Shown here: positions 52,776-61,014 of the stretch, piece by piece
Layout of the letters: every line of letters starts with the position of its first letter
How positions within the stretch are numbered: the first letter of the stretch is position 1
From: Pedobacter ghigonis
GTDB lineage: Bacteria; Bacteroidota; Bacteroidia; Sphingobacteriales; Sphingobacteriaceae
Length of the DNA stretch: 64,000 nucleotides
Direction: 5' to 3'
Assembly: GCF_903166585.1 (NCBI RefSeq)
Contig: NZ_CAESCM010000012.1
Span: 1-64,000, forward strand
Notes under the pieces: generated by a model
The model's database searches: none
What the model was told of the DNA's origin: nothing
Seen by the model: only the letters and a program-made list of their open reading frames with translations
Made by a program: the position numbers and the translations under genes

Positions 52776-53990
52776 TTACTCAACAATGTTTAAGGCGAAG
52801 TTTTTAAACTTCAACAACATTAAACTGGTGTTAATATAGCCTAATTTTTCATCATGGATAAACGAAAAATGATTATGTAAGCCTTTATAGCGGTCTTTTA
52901 CAATATAATCTTTATAATCTTCGCCATAAGTAGTTAACAAGCGACCAAAATAATAGCCGATATCGAAACCTTTAAAGGCGTATTCGCCCGGTTCGAAACC
53001 ATATTGGTATCGGTATTTTTTAATAAAAGTAGTTACAGCACTGTTTTTATAATCTATTTTGTAAGATGAACTGATAATGGTGTTCAAATCCTGCATTTTA
53101 TCGGTCGGGTAGTTTTGTTTTACCCAGTTGGGATGGCCGAAAAGCGAAATGTTATATCCTCCTGCCGGAAGATGTTTTAATTTATACAATTTTTCGATAG
53201 TAGGCAGCACAAAAGCACGATCGGAAGAGGTTACTACAACGGCATATTGCTTACCCTTAATCATTTTGGTTTCGAAAGCATAGGCCGAAGCATACTCCTG
53301 CACTACGAATTTGGTATTGCCCTGAAAATAACTCTTGATGGGTGCTGCAAATTGCTCATCGTCTGTTTTTCGTGGATTGATGAGTACCACAATGGTGCTT
53401 GCCGGATTAAAGGTTTTGGCGATATAAGCCCCAATCTTTTTCGCATGCAGATCGATATTGTTTACTATAGACACCAGATTCGGGTTGTTAAAATCGGCCG
53501 GTTGCGAAGCCGCCAATGGCGATACTACAAGTGTATTGTTTTCTTTCGAATAGTTGGAGATAAATTTCAAGCCATCCGGAAAAACAGGGCCTATAATTAA
53601 ATTGCTTTGCTTAAAACGATCGTTCTTGTACAAGGCAGCAATATGGGCTTTATCATCATCCGTATCGAAAACATTAAGCTTAAAATTTAAACCCTGGGCA
53701 GCTGCCGAATCTAAGCCCAGTTTAAAGCCCTGATAAAAATCGATGGGCATGGCATATTTTTCAATCTCTGCCTTGGTAGCCGTTTTTAAATTCAGTTCGC
53801 TTAACTTAAACGGAACAAGTAAGGAAACACTTGCGCCTTGCGCAAACTTCTTAACGGGCTTTTTATCAGCAACCTTTTCTTTCTCAAGAGGTTTAGCCGG
53901 TTCGGGCTTAGGCGTTTTAATTTTAGGCGAACATGCCGCTAAAACCAACGCAGACCAAACCAGTAATCCATAAACCTTTTTGAAATTCAT
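52776..53990 (-). CDS. Periplasmic-binding-protein-like lipoprotein
   Basis: A 404-residue lipoprotein with lipobox LAAC, a K/P-rich linker (about 23-45) and then a type-I periplasmic binding protein fold (Peripla_BP_6-like: FKLGLDSAAAQGLNFKLNVFDTDDD, LIIGPVFPDGLKFISNYSKENNTLVVSPLAAS). Known: in many Bacteroidota a protein of this kind sits beside guaA, sometimes with LysM domains, none of which are seen here. Ligand unknown, no permease or ATPase neighbours, so it is probably not a classic ABC importer subunit. The start at 53990 is preferred over 54008 because the signal begins there. Confidence 0.78.
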   Translation of the reverse strand: MNFKKVYGLLVWSALVLAACSPKIKTPKPEPAKPLEKEKVADKKPVKKFAQGASVSLLVPFKLSELNLKTATKAEIEKYAMPIDFYQGFKLGLDSAAAQGLNFKLNVFDTDDDKAHIAALYKNDRFKQSNLIIGPVFPDGLKFISNYSKENNTLVVSPLAASQPADFNNPNLVSIVNNIDLHAKKIGAYIAKTFNPASTIVVLINPRKTDDEQFAAPIKSYFQGNTKFVVQEYASAYAFETKMIKGKQYAVVVTSSDRAFVLPTIEKLYKLKHLPAGGYNISLFGHPNWVKQNYPTDKMQDLNTIISSSYKIDYKNSAVTTFIKKYRYQYGFEPGEYAFKGFDIGYYFGRLLTTYGEDYKDYIVKDRYKGLHNHFSFIHDEKLGYINTSLMLLKFKNFALNIVE

Positions 53991-54011
53991 ACCTATCGTT
54001 TTTAACAAAAT

Positions 54012-54044
54012 ATGCTAGCAAAGTTTATTCCACCTTGCTAGCAT
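54012..54044 (-). terminator. Hairpin between guaA and the lipoprotein gene
   Basis: ATGCTAGCAA (54012-54021) / TTGCTAGCAT (54035-54044), 13-base loop, with a T-rich run after it on the minus strand. Confidence 0.5.
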
Positions 54045-54111
54045 AATCATTTTATTTATGTTGTTTGGACTAAAAACTCCAAACTAAAAACCCACAACTC
54101 CAAACTGAATG

Positions 54112-55641
54112 CTATTCCCACTCAATAGTTGCAGGTGGCTTAGAGCTGATATCGTACACCACCCTGTTAATCCCTTTTACTTTATTAATAATCTCGTTCG
54201 AAATTTTAGCCAGTACAGGGTAAGGTAAATGACACCAATCTGCAGTCATACCATCAAGCGATTCTACAGCTCTTAAGGCAATTACGTTCTCGTAAGTACG
54301 CTCATCGCCCATTACGCCAACCGATCTTACTGGTAAAAAGATTGCTCCTGCCTGCCAAACCTGATCGTAAAGACCTGCTTCTTTCAGGTTATCGATATAA
54401 ATCTTATCCGCATCTTGTAAAATAGCTACTTTTTCAGCAGTAACCTCACCAATAATACGAATACCTAAACCTGGTCCCGGGAAAGGGTGACGGCCTAAAA
54501 TAAACGATTCTAAACCTAATGCAGTACCTACTCTTCTTACTTCGTCTTTAAACAAAGTTTTAAGTGGTTCTACCACTTTTAGTTTCATAAAGTCTGGTAA
54601 ACCACCCACATTGTGGTGCGATTTGATGGTAGCCGAAGGGCCTTTTACCGATACCGATTCGATAATATCAGGATAGATTGTACCTTGCGCCAACCATTTT
54701 ACATCCTGGATTAAATGCGATTCTTCATCGAACACCTCGATAAATACGCGACCAATGATTTTACGTTTTTGCTCCGGATCTTCAACCCCTGCCAGCTGAC
54801 TTAAGAATTTATCCTTTGCATCAACACCTTTAATGTTTAAGCCAAAATCTTTGTATTGTTCTAAAACACTTTCATATTCGTTTTTGCGCAATAAACCATT
54901 ATCAACAAATATACAGTGTAAGTTTGTACCTATAGCTTTATGCAATAACACGGCAGCAACACTACTATCAACACCTCCAGAAAGGGCTAAAACAACCTTA
55001 TCGTTACCTACTGTAGCTTTAATATCAGCAATAGTGGTTTCAACAAATGCTGCCGAAGTCCAATCCTGACTGCAACCACAAATATCAACAAGAAAGTTTT
55101 CTAAAAGGATCTTTCCATCAATACTGTGCGTTACCTCAGGGTGAAACTGAATGGCATAAGTATCAGAATCTTTAATGTGGTAAGCCGCAACCCTTACACT
55201 ATCGGTACTGGCAATCAGCTCAAAATTATCAGGAATGCTGGTAATGGTATCGCCATGGCTCATCCAAACCTGCGAATCGATGTTAATGCCTTTAAATAAT
55301 TTGTTTTCCTGATTAACAAAATTAAGGTTTGCACGGCCGTACTCGCGTGTTGAAGAAGGCTGCACATCGCCACCTGAATGCTGGGCAATGTATTGTGCGC
55401 CATAACAAACAGCCAGTAAAGGATATTTCAAATGGTATTTCGATAAATCGATTTGAGGGGCATCTTCCTGACGAACAGAATATGGACTACCTGAAAAAAT
55501 AATCCCTTTTACATCAGGGCAAATCTCAGGAAGATTGTTGTATGGATATATTTCACAGTAAATATTTAGTTCGCGAACCCTACGGGCAATGAGTTGTGTA
55601 AACTGCGAACCAAAATCGACGATAATGATTTTTTCTTGCAT
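54112..55641 (-). CDS. guaA: GMP synthase (glutamine-hydrolysing)
   Basis: Converts XMP to GMP with glutamine and ATP, the last step to guanine nucleotides. The 509-residue protein has the class I amidotransferase domain (1-195) with nucleophile Cys79 (LLAVCYGAQ) and His167/Glu169 (FHPEVTHS). The ATP pyrophosphatase domain carries the P-loop LALSGGVDSSVAA, and the C-terminal dimerisation domain ends PPATIEWE. The start at 55641 is preferred over 55680 because the promoter -7 element lies at 55645-55652 and the E. coli-like N-terminus begins there. Head of a guaA-lipoprotein-RsmB cluster. Confidence 0.95.
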   Translation of the reverse strand: MQEKIIIVDFGSQFTQLIARRVRELNIYCEIYPYNNLPEICPDVKGIIFSGSPYSVRQEDAPQIDLSKYHLKYPLLAVCYGAQYIAQHSGGDVQPSSTREYGRANLNFVNQENKLFKGINIDSQVWMSHGDTITSIPDNFELIASTDSVRVAAYHIKDSDTYAIQFHPEVTHSIDGKILLENFLVDICGCSQDWTSAAFVETTIADIKATVGNDKVVLALSGGVDSSVAAVLLHKAIGTNLHCIFVDNGLLRKNEYESVLEQYKDFGLNIKGVDAKDKFLSQLAGVEDPEQKRKIIGRVFIEVFDEESHLIQDVKWLAQGTIYPDIIESVSVKGPSATIKSHHNVGGLPDFMKLKVVEPLKTLFKDEVRRVGTALGLESFILGRHPFPGPGLGIRIIGEVTAEKVAILQDADKIYIDNLKEAGLYDQVWQAGAIFLPVRSVGVMGDERTYENVIALRAVESLDGMTADWCHLPYPVLAKISNEIINKVKGINRVVYDISSKPPATIEWE

Positions 55642-55644
55642 GGG

Positions 55645-55652
55645 CAAAGATA
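55645..55652 (-). promoter_or_regulatory. guaA -7 element
   Basis: TATCTTTG on the minus strand, ending 3 bases before the ATG at 55641. The mRNA would be leaderless. Only a weak -33 is visible at the usual distance. Confidence 0.5.
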
Positions 55653-55716
55653 GGATTTTAAGCTGAAAGCTAAAAGCCAAAAGATCAAGAAAAAGGCGTT
55701 TATTTTAAATGCTTTT

Positions 55717-56175
55717 TTAAGCCTCAATTAACTTAACCTCCACTCCAAATTTCCTTAAAAAATCTACCCCTTCATCACTAGGCAAGCCCTTATATGCCGC
55801 GTATGATTTTGAATAATACACCAGTTTGATACCCGATGATAAAATCAGGCGGGCACAGGCAATACAAGGCGACAAAGTAGTATACAACGTGCAACCTTCA
55901 ATCTTCGATCCGTTTTTAGAGGCGTAAAGAATCGCATTCTCTTCTGCGTGTAAGGCCAGCGAGCAGCTCCCCTTACTATCGCGTGCACAACCATGCTCAG
56001 GCCATTCCTCATCACAATTGTGAGTGCCAGCCGGCGGGCCATTGTAACCGATAGAAATAATGCGGGTATCTTTTGTTAAAACCGCACCAACATGCGCACG
56101 CACACAATGCGAGCGGGCGGCCAAATCGGTGGCCAGGTTCATAAAAATGGAATCGAAACTTGTTTTATCTGTCAT
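55717..56175 (-). CDS. dCMP deaminase family protein (ComEB-like)
   Basis: Zinc-dependent deaminase of 152 residues, predicted to turn dCMP into dUMP for thymidylate synthesis. The zinc site is His76-Ala-Glu78 (LHAEENAI) and PCIACA (Cys104, Cys107), with the extra SIGYNGPPAGTHNCDEEW loop typical of the dCMP branch. Length is close to ComEB. Its promoter region is shared with the terminator of the upstream MFS gene. Whether the substrate is dCMP or another cytosine nucleotide cannot be proven from sequence. Confidence 0.86.
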   Translation of the reverse strand: MTDKTSFDSIFMNLATDLAARSHCVRAHVGAVLTKDTRIISIGYNGPPAGTHNCDEEWPEHGCARDSKGSCSLALHAEENAILYASKNGSKIEGCTLYTTLSPCIACARLILSSGIKLVYYSKSYAAYKGLPSDEGVDFLRKFGVEVKLIEA

Positions 56176-56180
56176 TTGTT

Positions 56181-56218
56181 AAAATAAAAAAGCCACAAAG
56201 AAATTCATCTTTGTGGCT
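56181..56218 (-). terminator. Terminator of the MFS transporter gene
   Basis: AGCCACAAAGA (56191-56201) / TCTTTGTGGCT (56208-56218), 6-base loop, followed on the minus strand by a T-rich tract (56181-56190). Confidence 0.8.
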
Positions 56219-56239
56219 GCTAAATTACTTTATTAAAAA

Positions 56240-57676
56240 TTAATGTCCGCCAGAAATTTTCTGGTCGAAGTTAATTCCTTGTGATCTTAATATAGATGCC
56301 ACTCTCCATGCATAAAATGCCAGATAAGCAAAACAGATAATCCCAACAATATAACTGTATTGAATACCTGTAAACTCAGATACATAGCCTTGTAACCAGC
56401 TGATAATACCACCGCCCATAATCATCATAATTAAGAAGCTACTACCCTGACTGGTGTGTTTACCTAAACCACTAACAGCTAAAGTAAAGATACATGGCCA
56501 TAAAGTACTACAGAACAAACCAACGCTGGTAATGGCGTACACACTCGTCATACCGGTAGTAAACATACCAATTAACAAAGCAGTAATACCAATGGCAGAG
56601 AAAATCAACAACATCCTGGCCGGGTTACCTTTACTCGCCATATCTGCTACAATCAGTACCAGAATAATAGCTGCATAAACATAAAAAGGAGCTAAATCAT
56701 GTTTTGCGATCGCATTTACTAATAGAAAAATACCAAAAGCTAAATAAGGCGCAATAAAACGCAATATTTTCTGAGTGCTCACATTATCGGTAAAAGCTTC
56801 AACAGCACCTGTCCAGCGGCCAATCATCATACTAGCCCAGTATAACGAAATATATGGTGCAATGTCTTTAATTTCGAAACCCAAATCTTTCTCCATGTAA
56901 GCAGGTAAGTTACTCGCGGTCGAAACCTCAACACCTACATAAACGAAGATCGCTATCATACCCAAAACCAATTGCGGATAGTTTAATGCCGATCCCTTAA
57001 TCGATTTAGTATCATCTGCCGAGGCTTCCACTAAAGCTGGTCTATCAGGCAAAGATGACATTTTTAAGAAAATCGCTACTGCAATGAAAGCTACTCCTAA
57101 AATTAAATAAGGGATTTTAACACTCTCTACACTAATATTGGTATTCGCATTTGCTGCAGAACCAAAAATGGCAAAACTTACAATAAGCGGACCAATGGTT
57201 GTACCAAAGTTATTAATACCACCTGCAAGTGTTAAACGTTGCGAACCTGTTTTAATGGGACCTAAAGCAATAGCCAGCGGATTGGCAACTGTTTGCTGTA
57301 AAGAGAAACCCAAAGCTACAATAAACAAACCCGAAAGCATTAACGGGAAAGAGTGAAGATTTGCAGCCGGGTAAAAAAGTAAGGTACCTGCTGCCGAGAT
57401 AACCAAACCCAGAGCCAAAGAGTTTTTATAGCCTAATTTGTTAACAATATCCTGCCCCATAATAACAGAAATTAGATTGTAAATTAAGGCACCCACAGTA
57501 TATGCAATGTAAAATGCCAATGAAACCAACTGACTTTCGGCTTGCGATAAATCAAAAGCCTTTTTAAATACCGGAATGAGAATGTCGTTACTGGCGGCTA
57601 CAAAGCCCCAAAAGAAGAATACAGTGACCAGTGGGATAAACTGCGCCCACTTGGTTTGCGTTTGTTCTGAATTCAT
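56240..57676 (-). CDS. FucP-like sugar MFS transporter
   Basis: A 478-residue major facilitator with twelve membrane helices, most like the fucose/glucose-galactose permeases. Helix 1 FIPLVTVFFFWGFVAASNDILIPVFKK is the FucP/GluP pattern. LGFSLQQTVANPLAIALGP and LAGGINNFGTTIGPLIVS hold the conserved N/Q/G residues of the sugar site region. Probably a proton symporter for a hexose or a related sugar. No sugar-catabolic gene is adjacent to indicate which one. Confidence 0.86.
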   Translation of the reverse strand: MNSEQTQTKWAQFIPLVTVFFFWGFVAASNDILIPVFKKAFDLSQAESQLVSLAFYIAYTVGALIYNLISVIMGQDIVNKLGYKNSLALGLVISAAGTLLFYPAANLHSFPLMLSGLFIVALGFSLQQTVANPLAIALGPIKTGSQRLTLAGGINNFGTTIGPLIVSFAIFGSAANANTNISVESVKIPYLILGVAFIAVAIFLKMSSLPDRPALVEASADDTKSIKGSALNYPQLVLGMIAIFVYVGVEVSTASNLPAYMEKDLGFEIKDIAPYISLYWASMMIGRWTGAVEAFTDNVSTQKILRFIAPYLAFGIFLLVNAIAKHDLAPFYVYAAIILVLIVADMASKGNPARMLLIFSAIGITALLIGMFTTGMTSVYAITSVGLFCSTLWPCIFTLAVSGLGKHTSQGSSFLIMMIMGGGIISWLQGYVSEFTGIQYSYIVGIICFAYLAFYAWRVASILRSQGINFDQKISGGH

Positions 57677-57819
57677 ATTATAAATTTAGTTTTAGTGGGT
57701 CTAAACATAAATAAAAAAAATTAATAACCAGTATTTTTTATGCAACCTATGCAACAAAAATAAATGTTATATGTTTAGGTATAAAATTGCATATTCGCAT
57801 ATTCTAAAGATCACAATGC

Positions 57820-58446
57820 ATGTTTGAAGCCATATTACTAGGTATAGGAGCAGGGATTATTTCGTCGTTTTTAACAGGGCCGGTATTTTTTGCAATGATC
57901 AAAACCAGCATAGAAAGAGGCTTCAAAGCTGGTTTCTCTTTAGCAGTTGGCGTAATTATCAGCGATGTTATCCTCATAGGCTTAGTACTTTTTGGCAGTC
58001 AGTTTTTTGATTATAAAGCCGAATTCGACAAATATGTGGGCAGTATTGGCGGTGTATTTCTGCTTGCTGTGGGTGTTTATTACCTGGTTTCTAAAATCAC
58101 AGTGCATTACGATAGCACCACACTTCAAAAAGTAAGTAAACGGGGCTATGTGCTAAAAGGTTTTTTAATGTGCATCCTCACCCCTTCTACCCTCATGTTC
58201 TGGATTATTGTGAGCGGTATTATTTCAGTTAAGCTGAACAACATGCTAAACGAAAAACTGGTTTGTTTCTTTATTGCAATGGCCACCCAGTTAAGTATCG
58301 ATGGGGCAAAAAGCTTTTACTCGAGTAAGCTCCGTTATAAAATAAAAGAAGATGCACTAAAAAAGCTGAATAAAATTGCGGGTGTTGTGATCATCTTTTT
58401 CGCCTTCTGGCTCATTATTAAAACCTACCTGAAATTTTACGCATAG
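57820..58446 (+). CDS. LysE-family exporter
   Basis: A 208-residue membrane protein with about six helices. The first half has ISSFLTGPVFFAMIKTSIERGFKAGFSLAVGVIISD, which is the LysE translocator pattern (GP..L/F..T..G...G...G...G). The later part has FLMCILTPSTLMFWI. The family exports amino acids and related small molecules, substrate unknown. Single gene on the plus strand, divergent from the MFS transporter. Confidence 0.86.
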   Translation: MFEAILLGIGAGIISSFLTGPVFFAMIKTSIERGFKAGFSLAVGVIISDVILIGLVLFGSQFFDYKAEFDKYVGSIGGVFLLAVGVYYLVSKITVHYDSTTLQKVSKRGYVLKGFLMCILTPSTLMFWIIVSGIISVKLNNMLNEKLVCFFIAMATQLSIDGAKSFYSSKLRYKIKEDALKKLNKIAGVVIIFFAFWLIIKTYLKFYA

Positions 58447-58454
58447 GTTTTTAA

Positions 58455-58798
58455 GACCACAGAGGGCACAGCGTATTTTTATCCACGGAAACACAGATTA
58501 CACGGAGATATTTTATTAAAACAGAGTATTAGTGGTTCGTGATGACACAAACCACGGATTAGGCCTGAACTACAAGTAAAATCTGCATTTAAATCTGCTT
58601 AATCTGCGGGAGCAAAAAATACGAATTGCCATTTTAAACATCATGTTAGTGATCCGTAAGGACACGAACCACGGAATCGGAGTCCGATATTGGTTCGAGA
58701 TATGGTAACACAAAATAGATCCTGAAATAAATTTAGAATGACGCAATGAATGATAGCAGATTATAAAAAATTCTCTGTGACTTCCTGCCTTTGTGGTC
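58455..58798. repeat. 344-bp element with terminal inverted repeats
   Basis: GACCACAGAGGGCA (58455-58468) and TGCCTTTGTGGTC (58786-58798) are imperfect inverted ends. Inside are direct repeats at 58532-58558 and 58649-58675 (GTGGTTCGTG.. and GTGATCCGTA.., both ending ACCACGGA), and three ATCTGC words. The stretch 58480-58510 carries ACACAGATTACACGG, a phrase common in Bacteroidota spacers (recalled). No open frame of note. It fills the gap between LysE and the PurF-like gene. Confidence 0.6.
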
Positions 58799-58812
58799 AA
58801 AAAAAATTAGGC

Positions 58813-58858
58813 AAAAAAAAAAAAAAAAAAATAGCCCATATCAGCGATATGAGCTATT
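58813..58858 (-). terminator. Terminator of the PurF-like gene with a 19-T tract
   Basis: AATAGC..CATATC (58830-58842) pairs with GATATG..GCTATT (58846-58858) with one mismatch. On the minus strand it is followed by 19 consecutive T (58813-58831 as A on the plus strand), the longest homopolymer in the window. Confidence 0.85.
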
Positions 58859-58891
58859 CATTATTTTAAGTCTCCTTTAAGAGATTTAGGA

Positions 58892-60793
58892 TTAATATGC
58901 CCTTTGGTTATTTCCTTCCTTCCAGTTAACAAAAGCTTTATTTACCACTTTATTACCACCTGGTGTAGGGTAATTTCCTGAGAAATACCAGTCGCCTTTG
59001 TTTTTCGGACAAGCCTCATGCAGATTCTCTAAACTTTGGTAAATTACTTCAACCTCTGCAACAGTACCTTTTGGGGTAATAATTTGCGCAATTTTGGCCG
59101 AAATTTCTTCTGGTGTAAATGGTTTATAAATCTCTTTAACGTGGTTTACAATCTCCTCTTTAGGCAATAATAATGAAGCTTTACATTTGGTGTAAACATC
59201 TTCAATTACCTGCCACATGCCACGCTCGGTAAGCAGTTGTATCGCTGCATCAAAAGCTACAAACTGTCCCATGCGGCTCATATCAATACCATAACAATCA
59301 GGGTAACGGATTTGAGGTGCAGAAGAAACAATGATAATTTTCTTAGGATGTAAACGGTCTACAATTTTAATGATACTTTGCTTAAGCGTAGTACCACGCA
59401 CAATCGAATCGTCTAATGCTACCAAAGTATCCTGGTGATTGTTAATAATACCATAAGTAGTATCATAAACATGGGCCACCATTTCACTGCGGTCAGCATC
59501 CTGCGTAATAAACGTACGCAGCTTAACATCTTTAACGGCCAGTTTTTCTACCCTTGGTGCCAGCGACAGTAATTCGTCTAACTGCTCATCAGATAGTTGC
59601 TCTTTTTTATGTAAAAGTGTTTCCTTCTGGTGGTTACGCACATAACGCTGTACGCCATCAACCATACCAAAAAAGGCCACCTCAGCTGTATTCGGGATGA
59701 ATGAGAAAACCGTGTTTTTCAAGTCGTAATTTACGGCTTTCAAAATTTTATCGCTTAATAAACGACCTAGCTGTTTACGCTCGCGGTAAATTTCAACATC
59801 ACTTCCTTTCGAGAAATAGATCCGCTCAAACGAACACGATAACCTTTCGGTTGGCTCGCGGAACTGTTCCATGCTTACCTCACCATTTTTCTTGATGATT
59901 AAAGCATGACCTGGATCGATCTCTTTAACATCTCTGAACTGGATGTTGAATGCAGTTTGTAAAGCCGGACGCTCTGAAGCTGCAACCACAATTTCATCAT
60001 CGTAATAGTAATATGCCGGACGAATACCTGCAGGATCGCGCATAATGAACGAATCGCCATTACCAACCATACCGCAAATCGAGTAACCGCCATCCCAGGT
60101 TTTAGCCGAGCGGCGAAGGATATTGGCAATATCTAAGTGATCGGCAATTTTTTGCGTAATCGCAACATTGTCATGTCCTTCTTTTTTGTACTGATCGAAA
60201 AGCTCCTGGTTTTCATCGTCTAAAAAGTGACCGATTTTTTCCAGTACCGTTACCGTATCTGCCTTTTCTTTTGGATGCTGGCCCAACTCGTATAATTGCT
60301 CCAATAACTCGTCAACATTGGTCATGTTAAAGTTACCGGCAATTACCAGGTTACGGGTCATCCAGTTGTTTTGCCTTAAAAAAGGGTGGCAGTTTTCAAT
60401 ACTGTTTTTACCATGTGTACCATAACGCAAATGACCCAATAACACCTCGCCAATAAAGCTTACGTTGTTTTTGAGCCATTCTGTATCCTGCATTAATTCA
60501 GGCGTGTTTTCCTGGATATCGACAAATTTGTTCTGCACATATTCGAAAATATCCGCTACCGCATTAGAGGCCATGCTCCGGTATCGGCTAATGTACCTGC
60601 TTCCAGGCTTCATATCCAGCTTAATGGTGGCAATACCCGCGCCATCCTGGCCTCGGTTATGCTGTTTTTCCATTAAAAGGTATAATTTGTTAAGGCCGTA
60701 AAGTGCTGTACCGTACTTTTGCTGGTAGTAAGAAAGTGGTTTTAACAGGCGAATAAAAGCGATTCCGCATTCGTGTTTTATCTGATCACTCAT
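58892..60793 (-). CDS. PurF-like amidophosphoribosyltransferase, long form
   Basis: Class II glutamine amidotransferase fused to a phosphoribosyltransferase, expected to make 5-phosphoribosylamine, the first step of purine synthesis. The 633-residue protein has Cys9 (after a short propeptide MSDQIKHE), which becomes the nucleophile on cleavage; the QHNRGQDGAGI, GHLRYGTHGKNS and NFNMTN blocks follow. The PRPP site is VALDDSIVRGTTLKQSI. It is about 130 residues longer than E. coli PurF (505), the extra parts lying in inserts within both domains. The start at 60793 is preferred over 60814 because the promoter -7 element is at 60812-60819. Could be one of two PurF-type proteins in the genome. Confidence 0.85.
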   Translation of the reverse strand: MSDQIKHECGIAFIRLLKPLSYYQQKYGTALYGLNKLYLLMEKQHNRGQDGAGIATIKLDMKPGSRYISRYRSMASNAVADIFEYVQNKFVDIQENTPELMQDTEWLKNNVSFIGEVLLGHLRYGTHGKNSIENCHPFLRQNNWMTRNLVIAGNFNMTNVDELLEQLYELGQHPKEKADTVTVLEKIGHFLDDENQELFDQYKKEGHDNVAITQKIADHLDIANILRRSAKTWDGGYSICGMVGNGDSFIMRDPAGIRPAYYYYDDEIVVAASERPALQTAFNIQFRDVKEIDPGHALIIKKNGEVSMEQFREPTERLSCSFERIYFSKGSDVEIYRERKQLGRLLSDKILKAVNYDLKNTVFSFIPNTAEVAFFGMVDGVQRYVRNHQKETLLHKKEQLSDEQLDELLSLAPRVEKLAVKDVKLRTFITQDADRSEMVAHVYDTTYGIINNHQDTLVALDDSIVRGTTLKQSIIKIVDRLHPKKIIIVSSAPQIRYPDCYGIDMSRMGQFVAFDAAIQLLTERGMWQVIEDVYTKCKASLLLPKEEIVNHVKEIYKPFTPEEISAKIAQIITPKGTVAEVEVIYQSLENLHEACPKNKGDWYFSGNYPTPGGNKVVNKAFVNWKEGNNQRAY

Positions 60794-60811
60794 TGTGTGG
60801 GTTTGAAGCCG

Positions 60812-60819
60812 CAAAGTTA
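60812..60819 (-). promoter_or_regulatory. -7 element of the PurF-like gene
   Basis: TAACTTTG on the minus strand, 18 bases before the ATG at 60793. It covers the alternative start at 60814, which it thus excludes. Confidence 0.5.
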
Positions 60820-60967
60820 TCCTTTTAAAACATTACTACCTAAACAAAAATGCTTTCTTTTATTATGATGAGGTTTATCTGACAGATGTAGCAAACTATC
60901 TCAACTCAGGCTAAAACCAGATGAACCTGTCTTACTAATTAGAATCCTTCTAAATAATTTGCATAGT

Positions 60968-60986
60968 AAGTGTAAAATTCACACTT
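60968..60986. promoter_or_regulatory. Dyad upstream of the last TonB receptor
   Basis: AAGTGT (60968-60973) and ACACTT (60981-60986), 6-bp arms 7 bases apart, about 30 bases before the start at 61015. Possible operator; no regulator can be assigned. Confidence 0.3.
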
Positions 60987-61014
60987 TTGCATCATTATTA
61001 AGATTTAGTCTAAA

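Noticed and set aside
55642..55680. Longer N-terminus for GuaA
   Set aside because: The extension covers the promoter -7 element and is not part of the conserved GMP synthase start.
58813..58831. The 19-base A run as an assembly fault
   Set aside because: It sits exactly where the T tract of the PurF-like gene's terminator is expected; its length may vary but its presence is explained.
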